64,000 bases of DNA from Gallionella sp. (GTDB lineage: Bacteria; Pseudomonadota; Gammaproteobacteria; Burkholderiales; Gallionellaceae), in the NCBI GenBank assembly GCA_024641025.1, contig JAHEDW010000001.1, positions 1 through 64,000 on the forward strand, read 5' to 3'. The notes beneath the pieces were generated by a model, which was not told the DNA's origin, did not search any database, and saw only the letters and a list, made by a program, of their open reading frames with translations. This document shows, in pieces, positions 11,012 to 20,684 of the stretch (position 1 is its first letter; each line of letters opens with the position of its first letter). Both the position numbers and the translations under genes were made by a program.

Positions 11012-12286
11012 ATGGTTCCCCATCTCACCACCGCTTTGACCGGTCCGTTGCTTGATCTCGAGCGGCGCTTTCTCGACGCGCTGCCGAATATTGAACATTG
11101 GTTTCGTTCGAAATGGCTGGAGCACGCTGTACCTTTCTATGCTTCAGTGGATTTACGAAACAGCGGTTTCAAGCTTGCGCCCGTCGATACCAATCTGTTT
11201 CCCGGGGGTTTCAATAATCTCAATCCGGATTTTCTACCGCTATGTGTGCAAGCCATGCAAAGTGCGGTGGAAAAGATATGCCCTGAAGCGAGAGGCGTGC
11301 TGCTAATACCCGAGAATCACACGCGTAATATGTTTTACCTGCAAAATGTCGCCAAGATTGAGACGATACTTAGGCAGGCCGGTATGCGCGTGCGAATCGG
11401 CAGCCTGTTGCCGGAGATCAAGCAAGCCACAAGCATCGATTTGCCTGATGGGGGCACCTTGGTTCTGGAGCCGTTGGTACGGCGGGGCAATCGCCTTGGT
11501 CTGGATGACTTCGACCCTTGCGTGGTGTTGCTTAACAATGACTTATCCTCGGGCGCACCGGAAATACTGAAGAATATTGAGCAGGAAGTATACCCACCCC
11601 TCGCGGCAGGTTGGTATACACGGCGCAAATCTCGTCATTTTGCTGCTTTTGATAATGTCGCAATCGAGTTTGCTCAGTTGCTGGATATAGACCCCTGGCT
11701 GATTAATCCGTATTTTGCGACCTGTAGCCAGATCAATTTCCATGCGCGCGTCGGTGAGGAGTGTCTTGCTGCCCAAGTGGATGCGATTCTGCAAAAGATG
11801 CGGGTGAAGTATGCCGAGTATGGCGTCAAAAATGATCCATTCGTCATCGTCAAGGCCGATGCAGGCACTTATGGCATGGGAATCATGACGGTAAAGGATG
11901 CAGCTGAGATCACCGGATTGAATCGCAAGCAACGCAACAAGATGTCAGTAGTCAAAGAAGGACTTGAAGTCTCTGATGTGCTAGTGCAGGAAGGTGTATA
12001 CAGTTTCGAGCAAATTAAGGACGCAGTGGCAGAGCCAGTAGTTTATATGATCGATCATTACGTTGTTGGAGGATTCTATCGAGTCCATACCGCACGGGGG
12101 GTGGACGAGAATCTCAATGCACCCGGGATGCATTTTATGCCCCTGGCATTTGAGACACATTGCACGCTGCCGAATCCCGATCGAGGACCAGATGAAACGC
12201 CCAACCGTTTCTACGCATACGGCGTCGTGTCACGTTTGGCTTTGCTTGCCGCGGCACTTGAAATCGAGGCAGTAGAGAATTCGTAG
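11012..12286 (+). CDS. gshA: Glutamate--cysteine ligase (proteobacterial GshA subfamily)
   Basis: VDLRNSGFKLAPVDTNLFPGGFNNLN; IVKADAGTYGMGIMTVKDA; VYMIDHYVVGGFYRVHTARG. Confidence 0.88.
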   Translation: MVPHLTTALTGPLLDLERRFLDALPNIEHWFRSKWLEHAVPFYASVDLRNSGFKLAPVDTNLFPGGFNNLNPDFLPLCVQAMQSAVEKICPEARGVLLIPENHTRNMFYLQNVAKIETILRQAGMRVRIGSLLPEIKQATSIDLPDGGTLVLEPLVRRGNRLGLDDFDPCVVLLNNDLSSGAPEILKNIEQEVYPPLAAGWYTRRKSRHFAAFDNVAIEFAQLLDIDPWLINPYFATCSQINFHARVGEECLAAQVDAILQKMRVKYAEYGVKNDPFVIVKADAGTYGMGIMTVKDAAEITGLNRKQRNKMSVVKEGLEVSDVLVQEGVYSFEQIKDAVAEPVVYMIDHYVVGGFYRVHTARGVDENLNAPGMHFMPLAFETHCTLPNPDRGPDETPNRFYAYGVVSRLALLAAALEIEAVENS

Positions 12287-13321
12287 ATGATCAGGCAGAT
12301 TAGTGTTTTTGTTGCCGCAGCATTATTGCTGGTGGCTTGTGAAGGCAAAGAGCCACTCTATCAGGAACAAGGATATGTGTTTGGCACACTGGTTGAAATC
12401 AGTGTTTACGGTGAGCCAGAGCAATCTGCCAGGCAAGCTGTAAGCGACGTATTGCAGGAGTTTCAGCGGCTCCACAACTTGTTGCATGCATGGCAACCTA
12501 GCGAGCTAAGTGAATTGAATGCAGCATTCGCCAAAAACGACAGTGCTGCAATTTCTGGTGAACTTGTAACCATCCTGCAGGATGCGACGGCATTCTCCCT
12601 TCAGTCGAATGGTTTGTTTAATCCAGCCATTGGCGGTTTAGTAGAGTTGTGGGGGTTCCATTCAGATGAATTCAAGCCTGTTCAGCCATCTGAAGAGCTA
12701 ATATCGAAGTGGGTCTCTGCCAATCCCCAGATGAGCGACATTACAATCGAACATGGCAGGGCTCGAAGCAAGAATAAATTTGTGCAGGTGGATCTGGGTG
12801 GATATGCGAAAGGCTACGCGCTGGATCGCGCAGCCGAATTGATGCATAAACACGGCATACACAACGCGCTGATAAATATAGGTGGGAATGTGCTGGCACT
12901 GGGGCAGCATGGCAATCGTGCGTGGCGTGTTGGCATTCAGCATCCCCGTAAACCCGGTGCTTTGGCAACGCTGGAGTTGCATGACGGTGAGGCCATTGGT
13001 ACATCGGGTGATTACCAGCGCTATTTTATGGTGGGTACCAAGCGCTTCTGTCATCTGATCAAACCGTCTAATGGCTATCCAATGCAGGGGGTTCAGTCGG
13101 TGACAGTACTGACGCATGGTACACGCGCTGGTGTAATGTCAGACGTGTCTTCAAAGCCGTTGTTTATAGCAGGAGCCAAAGATTGGAGAGAAGCCGCATC
13201 GCGGATGAATATATCTGAAGCCATGCTTGTGGATGAGTTAGGCAAGGTTCATCTCACATCTAGGCTGCAGAAACGGCTAGAATTCACAGATAAGAACGTG
13301 CAACTGCAGGTTGAACCATAG
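12287..13321 (+). CDS. apbE: FAD:protein FMN transferase (ApbE)
   Basis: Lipoprotein signal (LLVACEG), VDLGGYAKGYALDRAAELM, NIGGNVLALG, GTSGDYQRYF. Confidence 0.95.
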   Translation: MIRQISVFVAAALLLVACEGKEPLYQEQGYVFGTLVEISVYGEPEQSARQAVSDVLQEFQRLHNLLHAWQPSELSELNAAFAKNDSAAISGELVTILQDATAFSLQSNGLFNPAIGGLVELWGFHSDEFKPVQPSEELISKWVSANPQMSDITIEHGRARSKNKFVQVDLGGYAKGYALDRAAELMHKHGIHNALINIGGNVLALGQHGNRAWRVGIQHPRKPGALATLELHDGEAIGTSGDYQRYFMVGTKRFCHLIKPSNGYPMQGVQSVTVLTHGTRAGVMSDVSSKPLFIAGAKDWREAASRMNISEAMLVDELGKVHLTSRLQKRLEFTDKNVQLQVEP

Positions 13322-13537
13322 TATTCCCTGACAGGGGGTTGTCGAGAACAAAGCACGCATGCATTAGCGTTCAATGTATTGCGCAATACAGGTATGCTTG
13401 CCTCCATTGGACTTCTTGCGAGATGGAAAGGTATAAGATACTAGTGGAACTTGCATGATCACGATATGGCAGGATGACATCGTTCGGGGCTTTAGTTTGC
13501 CGGGTTATGGTGCTGGAATAATTTAAAGGGATGATTC

Positions 13538-13930
13538 GTGGTTGGGATATTGTTGGTCACACACGACGGCTTGGGTGAGAGTTTTCTGGATTGCGTCAAG
13601 CACGTGCTGGGCGAACTACCGAATAATCTTAAGTCACTTTCGGTATCTGCTGGTGACGACCCGCAAACAAAATCGGTTGAAGCACAGGCGATCATCAAAG
13701 AACTGGATACGGGCAGCGGCGTGCTGATCCTGTCGGATGTATACGGTGCTACGCCAAGCAATATTGCACGGCAGTTATGTCATGTCGAGCGCGTGATGGG
13801 AGTTGCCGGAGTGAATCTACCCATGATCTTACGTGTAGTCCGTTATCCAGATACGACGCTACCCGATCTGGCAAAGGTGGCTGTTGAAGGTGGCCGGGGA
13901 TGCATTACTTATATCAGTCCTGACAATTAG
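13538..13930 (+). CDS. PTS EIIA component, mannose/fructose type
   Basis: VGILLVTHDGLGESFLDCVKHVLG; VLILSDVYGATPSN; GTG start. Confidence 0.88.
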   Translation: MVGILLVTHDGLGESFLDCVKHVLGELPNNLKSLSVSAGDDPQTKSVEAQAIIKELDTGSGVLILSDVYGATPSNIARQLCHVERVMGVAGVNLPMILRVVRYPDTTLPDLAKVAVEGGRGCITYISPDN

Positions 13931-13931
13931 A

Positions 13932-14201
13932 ATGCAGCAACAAGAAGCATTGATCATAAACAAGCTCGGCCTGCATGCACGAGCTTCCGCCAAACTCACA
14001 CAACTTGCATCTAACTTCAAATGCGAGGTGATGATGTCGCGCAATAATCGTCGCGTGAATGCAAAAAGTATCATGGGCGTGATGATGCTTGCTGCTTCCA
14101 AAGGGACGACAATTTCTATTGAGACTAATGGGGAAGATGAGGCCGAGGCTATGCGAGCGCTACTTGATTTGATTAATGATCGTTTTGGGGAAGGCGAATG
14201 A
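13932..14201 (+). CDS. ptsH: HPr phosphocarrier protein
   Basis: INKLGLHARASAKLTQLAS; SIMGVMMLAASKGT; start chosen inside ORF 13884..14201. Confidence 0.93.
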   Translation: MQQQEALIINKLGLHARASAKLTQLASNFKCEVMMSRNNRRVNAKSIMGVMMLAASKGTTISIETNGEDEAEAMRALLDLINDRFGEGE

Positions 14202-15922
14202 GCTTTACTCTGCACGGCATAGCGGTTACCAGTGGCATCGCGATTGGCCATGCGCATCTTATTTCACATACCTCTTTGGAAGTCGCTCATTATGTGCTTC
14301 CGAAGCAATTTCTCGATGAGGAGGTTGCTCGCTTTGACGCTGCCTTACTTGCAACGCGAAACGAATTTTCCATTTTGCGAAGTAATCGCCCGACATATGC
14401 AGCAGCTGAATTTGATGCTTTTCTGGAACTGCACCAGATGATTCTGGACGACCCACTCTTAAGTGTTGCGCCTCGTGAAATGATCGTAAGCGAACAGTGC
14501 AACGCCGAGTGGGCACTTAAAGTCCATGCGGAAACCCTTCAGGCACAGTTCGATGAGTTTGAGGATGCCTATTTGCGCGAACGACAAACCGATGTTAAGC
14601 AAGTTGCTGAAAGATTGCTCAAACAATTACTTGGACACCCAGGGCATGTGCTGCCGCAGGCGCGTCATGATGTAGAGTTGATTCTGGTAGCTCACGATTT
14701 GAGTCCGGCCGACTTGATTCAATTCAAGCCTCATCAATATGCAGCATTCATCACGGATCTGGGTGGTGCGACCTCCCATACCTCGATCGTCGCACGAAGC
14801 CTTAATACGCCTTGTGTTGTTGGTCTTCGGAATGCGCGTGAGTTGATACGTGAAGACGACATGTTGATCCTGGACGGCGAGCGGGGTGTATTGATTGTAA
14901 ATCCGGACAAACCGATACTCGCGGAATACAGGCTGCGCCAAAGTGAATGGGAACTGGAGCGCAAGAAACTCAAGCGGCTTCGTACGGCACGTGCAAGCAC
15001 ATTGGACGGCAACCTAATCGAGTTGTTCGCCAACATCGAAAAACCGGAAGATATCTCCGAGGTCAAGGAGAACGGTGCGACAGGGGTTGGGTTATTCAGG
15101 AGCGAATTCCTGTTTCTCAATCGCGACGATCTGCCAGATGAAGAAGAGCAGTTCGAGGCATATCGATCCGTGGCAGCAGGCATGGAAGGACAACCTGTTG
15201 TTATTCGTACATTCGATCTTGGTGCAGACAAGCAAATCAAGGGTGCGGAACGTGTTGCGAATAATCCGGCACTAGGACTTCGCGCAATACGACTTTGCCT
15301 TGCCGAACCTCATCTTTTCCGTACACAGCTCAGGGCGCTATTACGCGCCTCGCATTACGGTAACATCAAGATTCTTATCCCAATGTTGTCCGGCGTGTCC
15401 GAACTGAACCAGACTTTGCACTTTGTCGAGGCGACCAAGCAAGGCCTCGATGAGGAAGGCATACCCTATAACGGTGATGTTAAGATCGGCGGAATGATAG
15501 AGATTCCTGCTGCTGCGCTGGCTCTCAATGTGTTCGCGAAAAGACTCGATTTTTTGTCTATCGGCACTAACGATCTGATCCAATACACTCTGGCAATAGA
15601 CCGTACCGATGAGGAGGTGGCGCATCTATATGACCCGCTTCATCCTGCCATACTTCACTTGTTGTCACAGGTCATCTTGACTTCAAAAAAACTTGGCGTG
15701 CCCATCTCGGTATGTGGCGAAATGGCTGGAGAACTTGCTTACACCCGCTTGTTGCTGGGCTTTGGCCTGCGACAGTTCTCGATGATCTCGGCACAGGTGC
15801 CAAGTGTTAAACAGCGCGTCCTCACCACCAGCTTGCCTGAAGTCGCCGCGTTGACGCAGAAGATTCTACGTACTGATGAACCAATGAAGATTCGTGAGTT
15901 GCTTGAAAAACTCAATGCCTAG
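14198..15922 (+). CDS. ptsI: PTS enzyme I (phosphoenolpyruvate--protein phosphotransferase)
   Basis: DLGGATSHTSIVARSLNTPCVVGL; GATGVGLFRSEFLFLNRDDLPDEEEQF; FLSIGTNDLIQYTLAIDRTDEEVAHLYDPLHPA. Confidence 0.97.
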   Translation: MSFTLHGIAVTSGIAIGHAHLISHTSLEVAHYVLPKQFLDEEVARFDAALLATRNEFSILRSNRPTYAAAEFDAFLELHQMILDDPLLSVAPREMIVSEQCNAEWALKVHAETLQAQFDEFEDAYLRERQTDVKQVAERLLKQLLGHPGHVLPQARHDVELILVAHDLSPADLIQFKPHQYAAFITDLGGATSHTSIVARSLNTPCVVGLRNARELIREDDMLILDGERGVLIVNPDKPILAEYRLRQSEWELERKKLKRLRTARASTLDGNLIELFANIEKPEDISEVKENGATGVGLFRSEFLFLNRDDLPDEEEQFEAYRSVAAGMEGQPVVIRTFDLGADKQIKGAERVANNPALGLRAIRLCLAEPHLFRTQLRALLRASHYGNIKILIPMLSGVSELNQTLHFVEATKQGLDEEGIPYNGDVKIGGMIEIPAAALALNVFAKRLDFLSIGTNDLIQYTLAIDRTDEEVAHLYDPLHPAILHLLSQVILTSKKLGVPISVCGEMAGELAYTRLLLGFGLRQFSMISAQVPSVKQRVLTTSLPEVAALTQKILRTDEPMKIRELLEKLNA

Positions 15923-16113
15923 CGCTCATACACAAGCTGCAACCAGTTTCCTGTTGGCTGAGCGTACTGTTCACATGTTAAATTGATATCTTGTTAACCT
16001 AATGCTGTTCAGCCCGGGTGAAATTTTCATCAGTAGTTCCAACGTGCAGATGTTGAGAAAATTAGTCCAAGATTCATCTGCTACCAAGGAGATACTTCAC
16101 CTTCCTCGAATGA

Positions 16114-16941
16114 TTAATTGGCTACTCTGCTTGGTCGGTGTTGGCCGCCGACCCATTTCATTCCTGTGACGATGACTATCAATGCCGTAACATAAAACAC
16201 AAGTTGCATGCCTGCTGGTCGTGAGTCATATCCGATCAGGCTATGCAATAGCATGCCAGGCAGTCCATTTTCAGGCAGAAACGAAGACGAATCCCAAAGG
16301 GGAGCCGCTAGGCTGGGCAAAAGGTCAGCCTGGATCAAATAGTGGGCAGTCTGTGATGCCATGCCTGCTGCAAGCAGCAAGACAAGCACGCCGGTTGTGG
16401 CAAAAAACCAACGCATGGGAATACGCAACAGACCAGCAAAAATCGTGTAGCCGACAGCAACGCCCGCCAACAGGCCGACCAAGCCACCCAGCAGCATCGA
16501 AGATTGATCACTGCTTTCCGATGCAGCGATGCCGTATAGGAATAACACTGTTTCGGAGCCTTCCCTGAGTACGGCCAGACCGACAACAACCAATAGCGCA
16601 GAACATCCAATGCTACCGTTGCTGATATCTTTGCCCAGGGATTTGGCACTGGCTGCAAGGGCTGCGCCATGGGATGACATCCAGATGTTGTGCCACGCTA
16701 GCATCAACACCGCCAGGCTAAGTACGATGGCGTTGAACAATTCTTGACCAATGCCACTGGCGAATTCACCGATTACGTCAGTAAAAGCAGCGACAAAACC
16801 AGAGCCGATCAGTCCGGCGAGCAAGCCTGCAACCAACCAACGCTTACTGCCAGGGATACTTCGCGTTGCAGCGGCAAGGATACCGACGATGATGGCGGCT
16901 TCCAGCACTTCACGAAACACGATAATGGCGGTTGCGAACAT
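16114..16941 (-). CDS. FTR1 family iron permease
   Basis: FREVLEAAIIVGIL (REXXE) and LREGSETVLFLYG (REGXE) motifs with multiple TM segments. Confidence 0.93.
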   Translation of the reverse strand: MFATAIIVFREVLEAAIIVGILAAATRSIPGSKRWLVAGLLAGLIGSGFVAAFTDVIGEFASGIGQELFNAIVLSLAVLMLAWHNIWMSSHGAALAASAKSLGKDISNGSIGCSALLVVVGLAVLREGSETVLFLYGIAASESSDQSSMLLGGLVGLLAGVAVGYTIFAGLLRIPMRWFFATTGVLVLLLAAGMASQTAHYLIQADLLPSLAAPLWDSSSFLPENGLPGMLLHSLIGYDSRPAGMQLVFYVTALIVIVTGMKWVGGQHRPSRVAN

Positions 16942-16957
16942 GGCTTTCTCCTATTTT

Positions 16958-17323
16958 CTATTGGGCGATAATTACGCCTTGAGCGGTTTCTTTATTAAAT
17001 TCACCGAAGAACGGGTAGCGCCCTGCATCAAGGGGGCCAATGTATAGGATGGCTGTTCCATTTGCAGCAATCACTTTCTCCCGGTTCAACTCGTGACTTT
17101 CGAATTCCTCTGGGGTGTCATCCTGGTTTTCGATCCGGATCTTGAATTTCTGTCCTGATGGGACAGTAATCTCGGACGGCTGGAACTTGTGATTTCTGAT
17201 CACAAGTTCAAAGTCGTTGTCAGCTGCTAGCGCGACGTGAGGAAACAGCAGGGAGATAACCAATAATCCAGCAGAGAATGCACTGACTGGGACCAGAAAC
17301 GTGATGATCAATAAGCGATTCAT
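16958..17323 (-). CDS. Periplasmic cupredoxin-domain protein
   Basis: FELVIRNHKFQPSEITVPSGQKFKIRIENQDDTPEEFES; immediately upstream of FTR1 gene. Confidence 0.88.
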   Translation of the reverse strand: MNRLLIITFLVPVSAFSAGLLVISLLFPHVALAADNDFELVIRNHKFQPSEITVPSGQKFKIRIENQDDTPEEFESHELNREKVIAANGTAILYIGPLDAGRYPFFGEFNKETAQGVIIAQ

Positions 17324-17347
17324 GGAATACTCCTAAGTGATTTATAC

Positions 17348-17362
17348 GAATGATAATCATTC
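17348..17362 (-). promoter_or_regulatory. Putative Fur box upstream of cupredoxin-FTR1 operon
   Basis: GAATGATAATCATTC, perfect 7-1-7 palindrome matching the Fur box core. Confidence 0.8.
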
Positions 17363-17572
17363 TTACTTGCATTTGCAAGTGTTTTTTGTATTTCATTCAA
17401 TCATGCATGCTTGAAATTTCCCTGTGGGCCAGTAATATTATTCAGCGCTTTGATTAATAAGGGTTTGTAAATCATATGGCTGTATCTGGAAGCAGCAAGG
17501 AAAAGCACGCTGACTAAGACGAGTCCATTCCAGAATTCATTGACAGGATTTCATAAAACACGGAAACTTCAA

Positions 17573-17627
17573 TCCAGTGCCGATTTGACATCAGCTTGCG
17601 GGGCACTTAAATAATTCCAGCTAAAGC
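17573..17627 (+). ncRNA. SAM-II-like (SAM-alpha) riboswitch aptamer upstream of metX
   Basis: P1 AGUGCC (17576-17581)/GGCACU (17602-17607); conserved blocks GAUUUGA, GCUUGC, UUAAA, GCUAAA in the right order and spacing. Confidence 0.85.
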
Positions 17628-17632
17628 GAATC

Positions 17633-17667
17633 AACCCGATCCGCGCTAGCTGAGCGGGTTTTTTTTT
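17633..17667 (+). terminator. Intrinsic terminator between SAM-II-like aptamer and metX
   Basis: AACCCG...CGGGTT / CCGC...GCGG hairpin followed by a run of T residues, 20 nt before the metX ATG. Confidence 0.75.
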
Positions 17668-17687
17668 GGTATTTAATTTTGGATTCA

Positions 17688-18818
17688 ATGAAAAGTTTAG
17701 GCATTGTCAACGCTCAACGCGCCATTTTTGACACGCCCCTGAAATTTCTCAGTGGTGCTGAATTGCCGCGCTATGAGTTGGTGTATGAAACCTATGGAAC
17801 CTTGAATGCCGACAAGTCGAATGCGATACTGGTCTGTCATGCGCTGTCTGGGAATCACCATGTTGCCGGTCATTACGCTGATTCTCCCAAGAACTTGGGC
17901 TGGTGGGACAATATGGTGGGTCCAGGAAAGCCCATTGATACCGAAAGGTTCTTTGTTATCGGCTTGAATAACCTTGGTGGCTGTCATGGATCGACCGGAC
18001 CATCAAGCATCAATCCTGAAACCGGAAAACCCTACGGCGCAAGCTTTCCGGTGGTTACGGTGGAAGACTGGGTAGAATCACAGGCGCGTCTTGCTGACCA
18101 GTTGGGTATCAAGCAGTTTGCCGCCGTGCTTGGTGGCAGCCTGGGCGGAATGCAGGCGATGCAATGGTCGCTGTCCTTTCCCGAAAGAGTAAGACATGTT
18201 CTGGTGATTGCTGCTGCGCCGCACCTGACGGCAGAAAACATTGCATTCAATGATGTGGCCCGCAACGCGATTCTTACGGACCCGGATTTTCATGGCGGGG
18301 ACTTCTATCAGCACAACGTTGTACCGAAGCGTGGCCTAAGGCTCGCACGCATGCTGGGCCATATCACTTACTTGTCTGACGATGCGATGGCAGACAAGTT
18401 TGGGCGGAGTTTGCGTGCTGGCAAGCTTGGCTTCACTTATGACATCGAATTTGAGATCGAATCATATTTGCGTTATCAGGGTGATAAATTCGCCGCACAC
18501 TTCGACGCCAACACCTACTTGTTGATGACCAAGGCGCTTGATTATTTCGATCCAGCGCGAAATTTCGATGGTAACCTCGATAAGGCTTTCGCAGTTGCAC
18601 GGGCCAACTTCCTCGTAATGTCGTTTACTACGGACTGGCGCTTTTCTCCAGAGCGCTCTCGTGCCATTGTCCAGGCATTACTGCACAATCGGCTTAATGT
18701 TAGTTATGCCGAGATCTCATCGACTCATGGGCACGATTCATTCCTTATGCAGGATAAGCATTATCACGAAGTTATGCGCGCTTACCTCAACCGCATTGCC
18801 ATAGAGGTGTCTGCATGA
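17688..18818 (+). CDS. metX: Homoserine O-acyltransferase MetX
   Basis: [65 protein letters not shown]; overlaps metW. Confidence 0.95.
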   Translation: MKSLGIVNAQRAIFDTPLKFLSGAELPRYELVYETYGTLNADKSNAILVCHALSGNHHVAGHYADSPKNLGWWDNMVGPGKPIDTERFFVIGLNNLGGCHGSTGPSSINPETGKPYGASFPVVTVEDWVESQARLADQLGIKQFAAVLGGSLGGMQAMQWSLSFPERVRHVLVIAAAPHLTAENIAFNDVARNAILTDPDFHGGDFYQHNVVPKRGLRLARMLGHITYLSDDAMADKFGRSLRAGKLGFTYDIEFEIESYLRYQGDKFAAHFDANTYLLMTKALDYFDPARNFDGNLDKAFAVARANFLVMSFTTDWRFSPERSRAIVQALLHNRLNVSYAEISSTHGHDSFLMQDKHYHEVMRAYLNRIAIEVSA

Positions 18819-19429
18819 GTGCGCATGATCCTGTAGAGCTTGCCGCAGCCCGCCCGGATTTCGCTGCCATTGCAGCGTGGATACCGAAAGGTGCATCAGT
18901 GCTTGACCTTGGCTGCGGTGATGGAAGTTTGTTGCGCTTCCTGCGGGATACGCGCGAGGTTCGCGGTTATGGTGTTGAAATCAGTGATGCAAACATCGTC
19001 ACATGTATCAAGAATGGGGTGAACGTGATCCAGGACGATCTCGACACAGGCCTATCAGGATTCGAAACTTTGTCGTTTGATTACGTGATCCTTTCACAGA
19101 CCTTGCAAGCCATTCGTCACACAGAGGCGTTGGTGCAAGAGATACTGCGTGTGGGTAGAGCTGGAATTGTCAGCTTCCCCAACTTCGGGTATTGGCAAAA
19201 CCGCTTGAGAATATTGCAAGGCAAAATGCCGGTATCCAGTGAGTTGCCTTATCAGTGGTACGACACACCGAATGTTCATCTCTGTACCCTGAATGATTTT
19301 GAGGATTTTTGTGGCAAGCAGAAAATTCAAATCCTGGACCGACGCGTAATGAAGGGGGAAACTGAAGTTAAGGTATTGCCGAATTTATTAGGTAGTTCGG
19401 CGGTATACCGGTTCCAGCGCAGCTCATGA
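18815..19429 (+). CDS. metW: Methionine biosynthesis protein MetW
   Basis: [35 protein letters not shown]; coupled to metX. Confidence 0.95.
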   Translation: MSAHDPVELAAARPDFAAIAAWIPKGASVLDLGCGDGSLLRFLRDTREVRGYGVEISDANIVTCIKNGVNVIQDDLDTGLSGFETLSFDYVILSQTLQAIRHTEALVQEILRVGRAGIVSFPNFGYWQNRLRILQGKMPVSSELPYQWYDTPNVHLCTLNDFEDFCGKQKIQILDRRVMKGETEVKVLPNLLGSSAVYRFQRSS

Positions 19430-20682
19430 CCGTCTGGCAGCAACTGTTTACCCGGCGCATGCTTATCTGCGTGTTCACCGGATTTGCGTCAGGATTGCCG
19501 CTCTACCTTCTGTTCAATCTAGTTCCTGCATGGCTTCGCAGTGAACAGGTCGATCTCAAGACTATCGGCCTGTTTGCATTGATACAGTTTCCTTACACAT
19601 GGAAATTCCTGTGGTCACCTTTGCTCGACCGCTATGTCGTACCTGCCTTTGGTAGGCGTCGCGGTTGGATGCTGATTACGCAGATTGCTTTGCTGGTGGT
19701 TATTTCAGGGATGGGGGCGTTTTCCCCTCAACACGATCTGGGAGTAATTGCCTGGATTGCCACCCTACTCGCATTCTTAAGCGCCACTCAGGATATTGTA
19801 CTGGACGCCTACCGCCGCGAATTACTATCTGATCATGAACTTGGATTAGGTAACGCGGTTCATGTTAATGCCTATCGAATCGCAGGCCTTGTGCCCGGAT
19901 CTCTGTCGCTTATCCTCGCTGACTTCCTTCCGTGGAGTACCGTATTCATAGTTACGGCAATGTTCATGTTGCCAGGCATATTTATGACTTTGACGGTGAC
20001 AGAACCCCATCGTGCCACCCCACCCAGAACATTACGCGAAGCGGTGGTCGAACCGTTCCATGAATTCATCACTCGGAAGGGTTGGAACAGCGCGCTACTG
20101 ATACTTGCCTTTTTGTTCTTCTACAAACTTGGGGACAGTATGTGTACTGCCCTTGCCACGCCGTTCTATCTGGACATGGGCTTCTCCAAGACTGAGATCG
20201 GCTTGATTGCAAAGAACGCTGGCTTGTGGCCCGCTGTGATTGGTGGGATGCTCGGCGGTCTTTGGATGGTAAAGATCGGCATTAACCGCGCGCTCTGGTT
20301 GTTCGGGGTAGTGCAGGTAGTGTCCATCTTTGGCTTCGCCTGGCTGGCTTCAGTGGGGCATCATGTGGAGATCACCAGTATCGAACTTGCCCAGCTAGCA
20401 TTTGTGATCGGTCTCGAAGCGCTAGGTGTGGGGTTGGGTACGGTCGCATTCGTTGCCTTTATTGCGCGTGCTACGCATCCTGCTTATACCGCTACCCAAT
20501 TTGCGCTTTTCACTAGCTTAATGGCGGTACCCCGAACCTTTGCTAACGCTGCTACTGGTTGGCTGGTGGAAATGTTTGGGTGGATGGAATTCTTCTTGCT
20601 GTGCGCGTTGCTGGCTTTGCCAGGCATGTTGTTGCTGTTCAAGGTTGCGCCTTGGAATGCAAACCAGCAATCCCAAAAATGA
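19426..20682 (+). CDS. AmpG-like MFS permease
   Basis: GFASGLPLYLLFNLVPAWLRSEQVDLKTIGLFALIQFPYTWKFLWSPLLDR and SATQDIVLDAYRRELL. Confidence 0.88.
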   Translation: MTVWQQLFTRRMLICVFTGFASGLPLYLLFNLVPAWLRSEQVDLKTIGLFALIQFPYTWKFLWSPLLDRYVVPAFGRRRGWMLITQIALLVVISGMGAFSPQHDLGVIAWIATLLAFLSATQDIVLDAYRRELLSDHELGLGNAVHVNAYRIAGLVPGSLSLILADFLPWSTVFIVTAMFMLPGIFMTLTVTEPHRATPPRTLREAVVEPFHEFITRKGWNSALLILAFLFFYKLGDSMCTALATPFYLDMGFSKTEIGLIAKNAGLWPAVIGGMLGGLWMVKIGINRALWLFGVVQVVSIFGFAWLASVGHHVEITSIELAQLAFVIGLEALGVGLGTVAFVAFIARATHPAYTATQFALFTSLMAVPRTFANAATGWLVEMFGWMEFFLLCALLALPGMLLLFKVAPWNANQQSQK

Positions 20683-20684
20683 GT

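Noticed and set aside
13378-13395. Short palindrome ATTGCGCAAT as a regulator site
   Set aside because: Short and isolated, no second copy or promoter context to support it.
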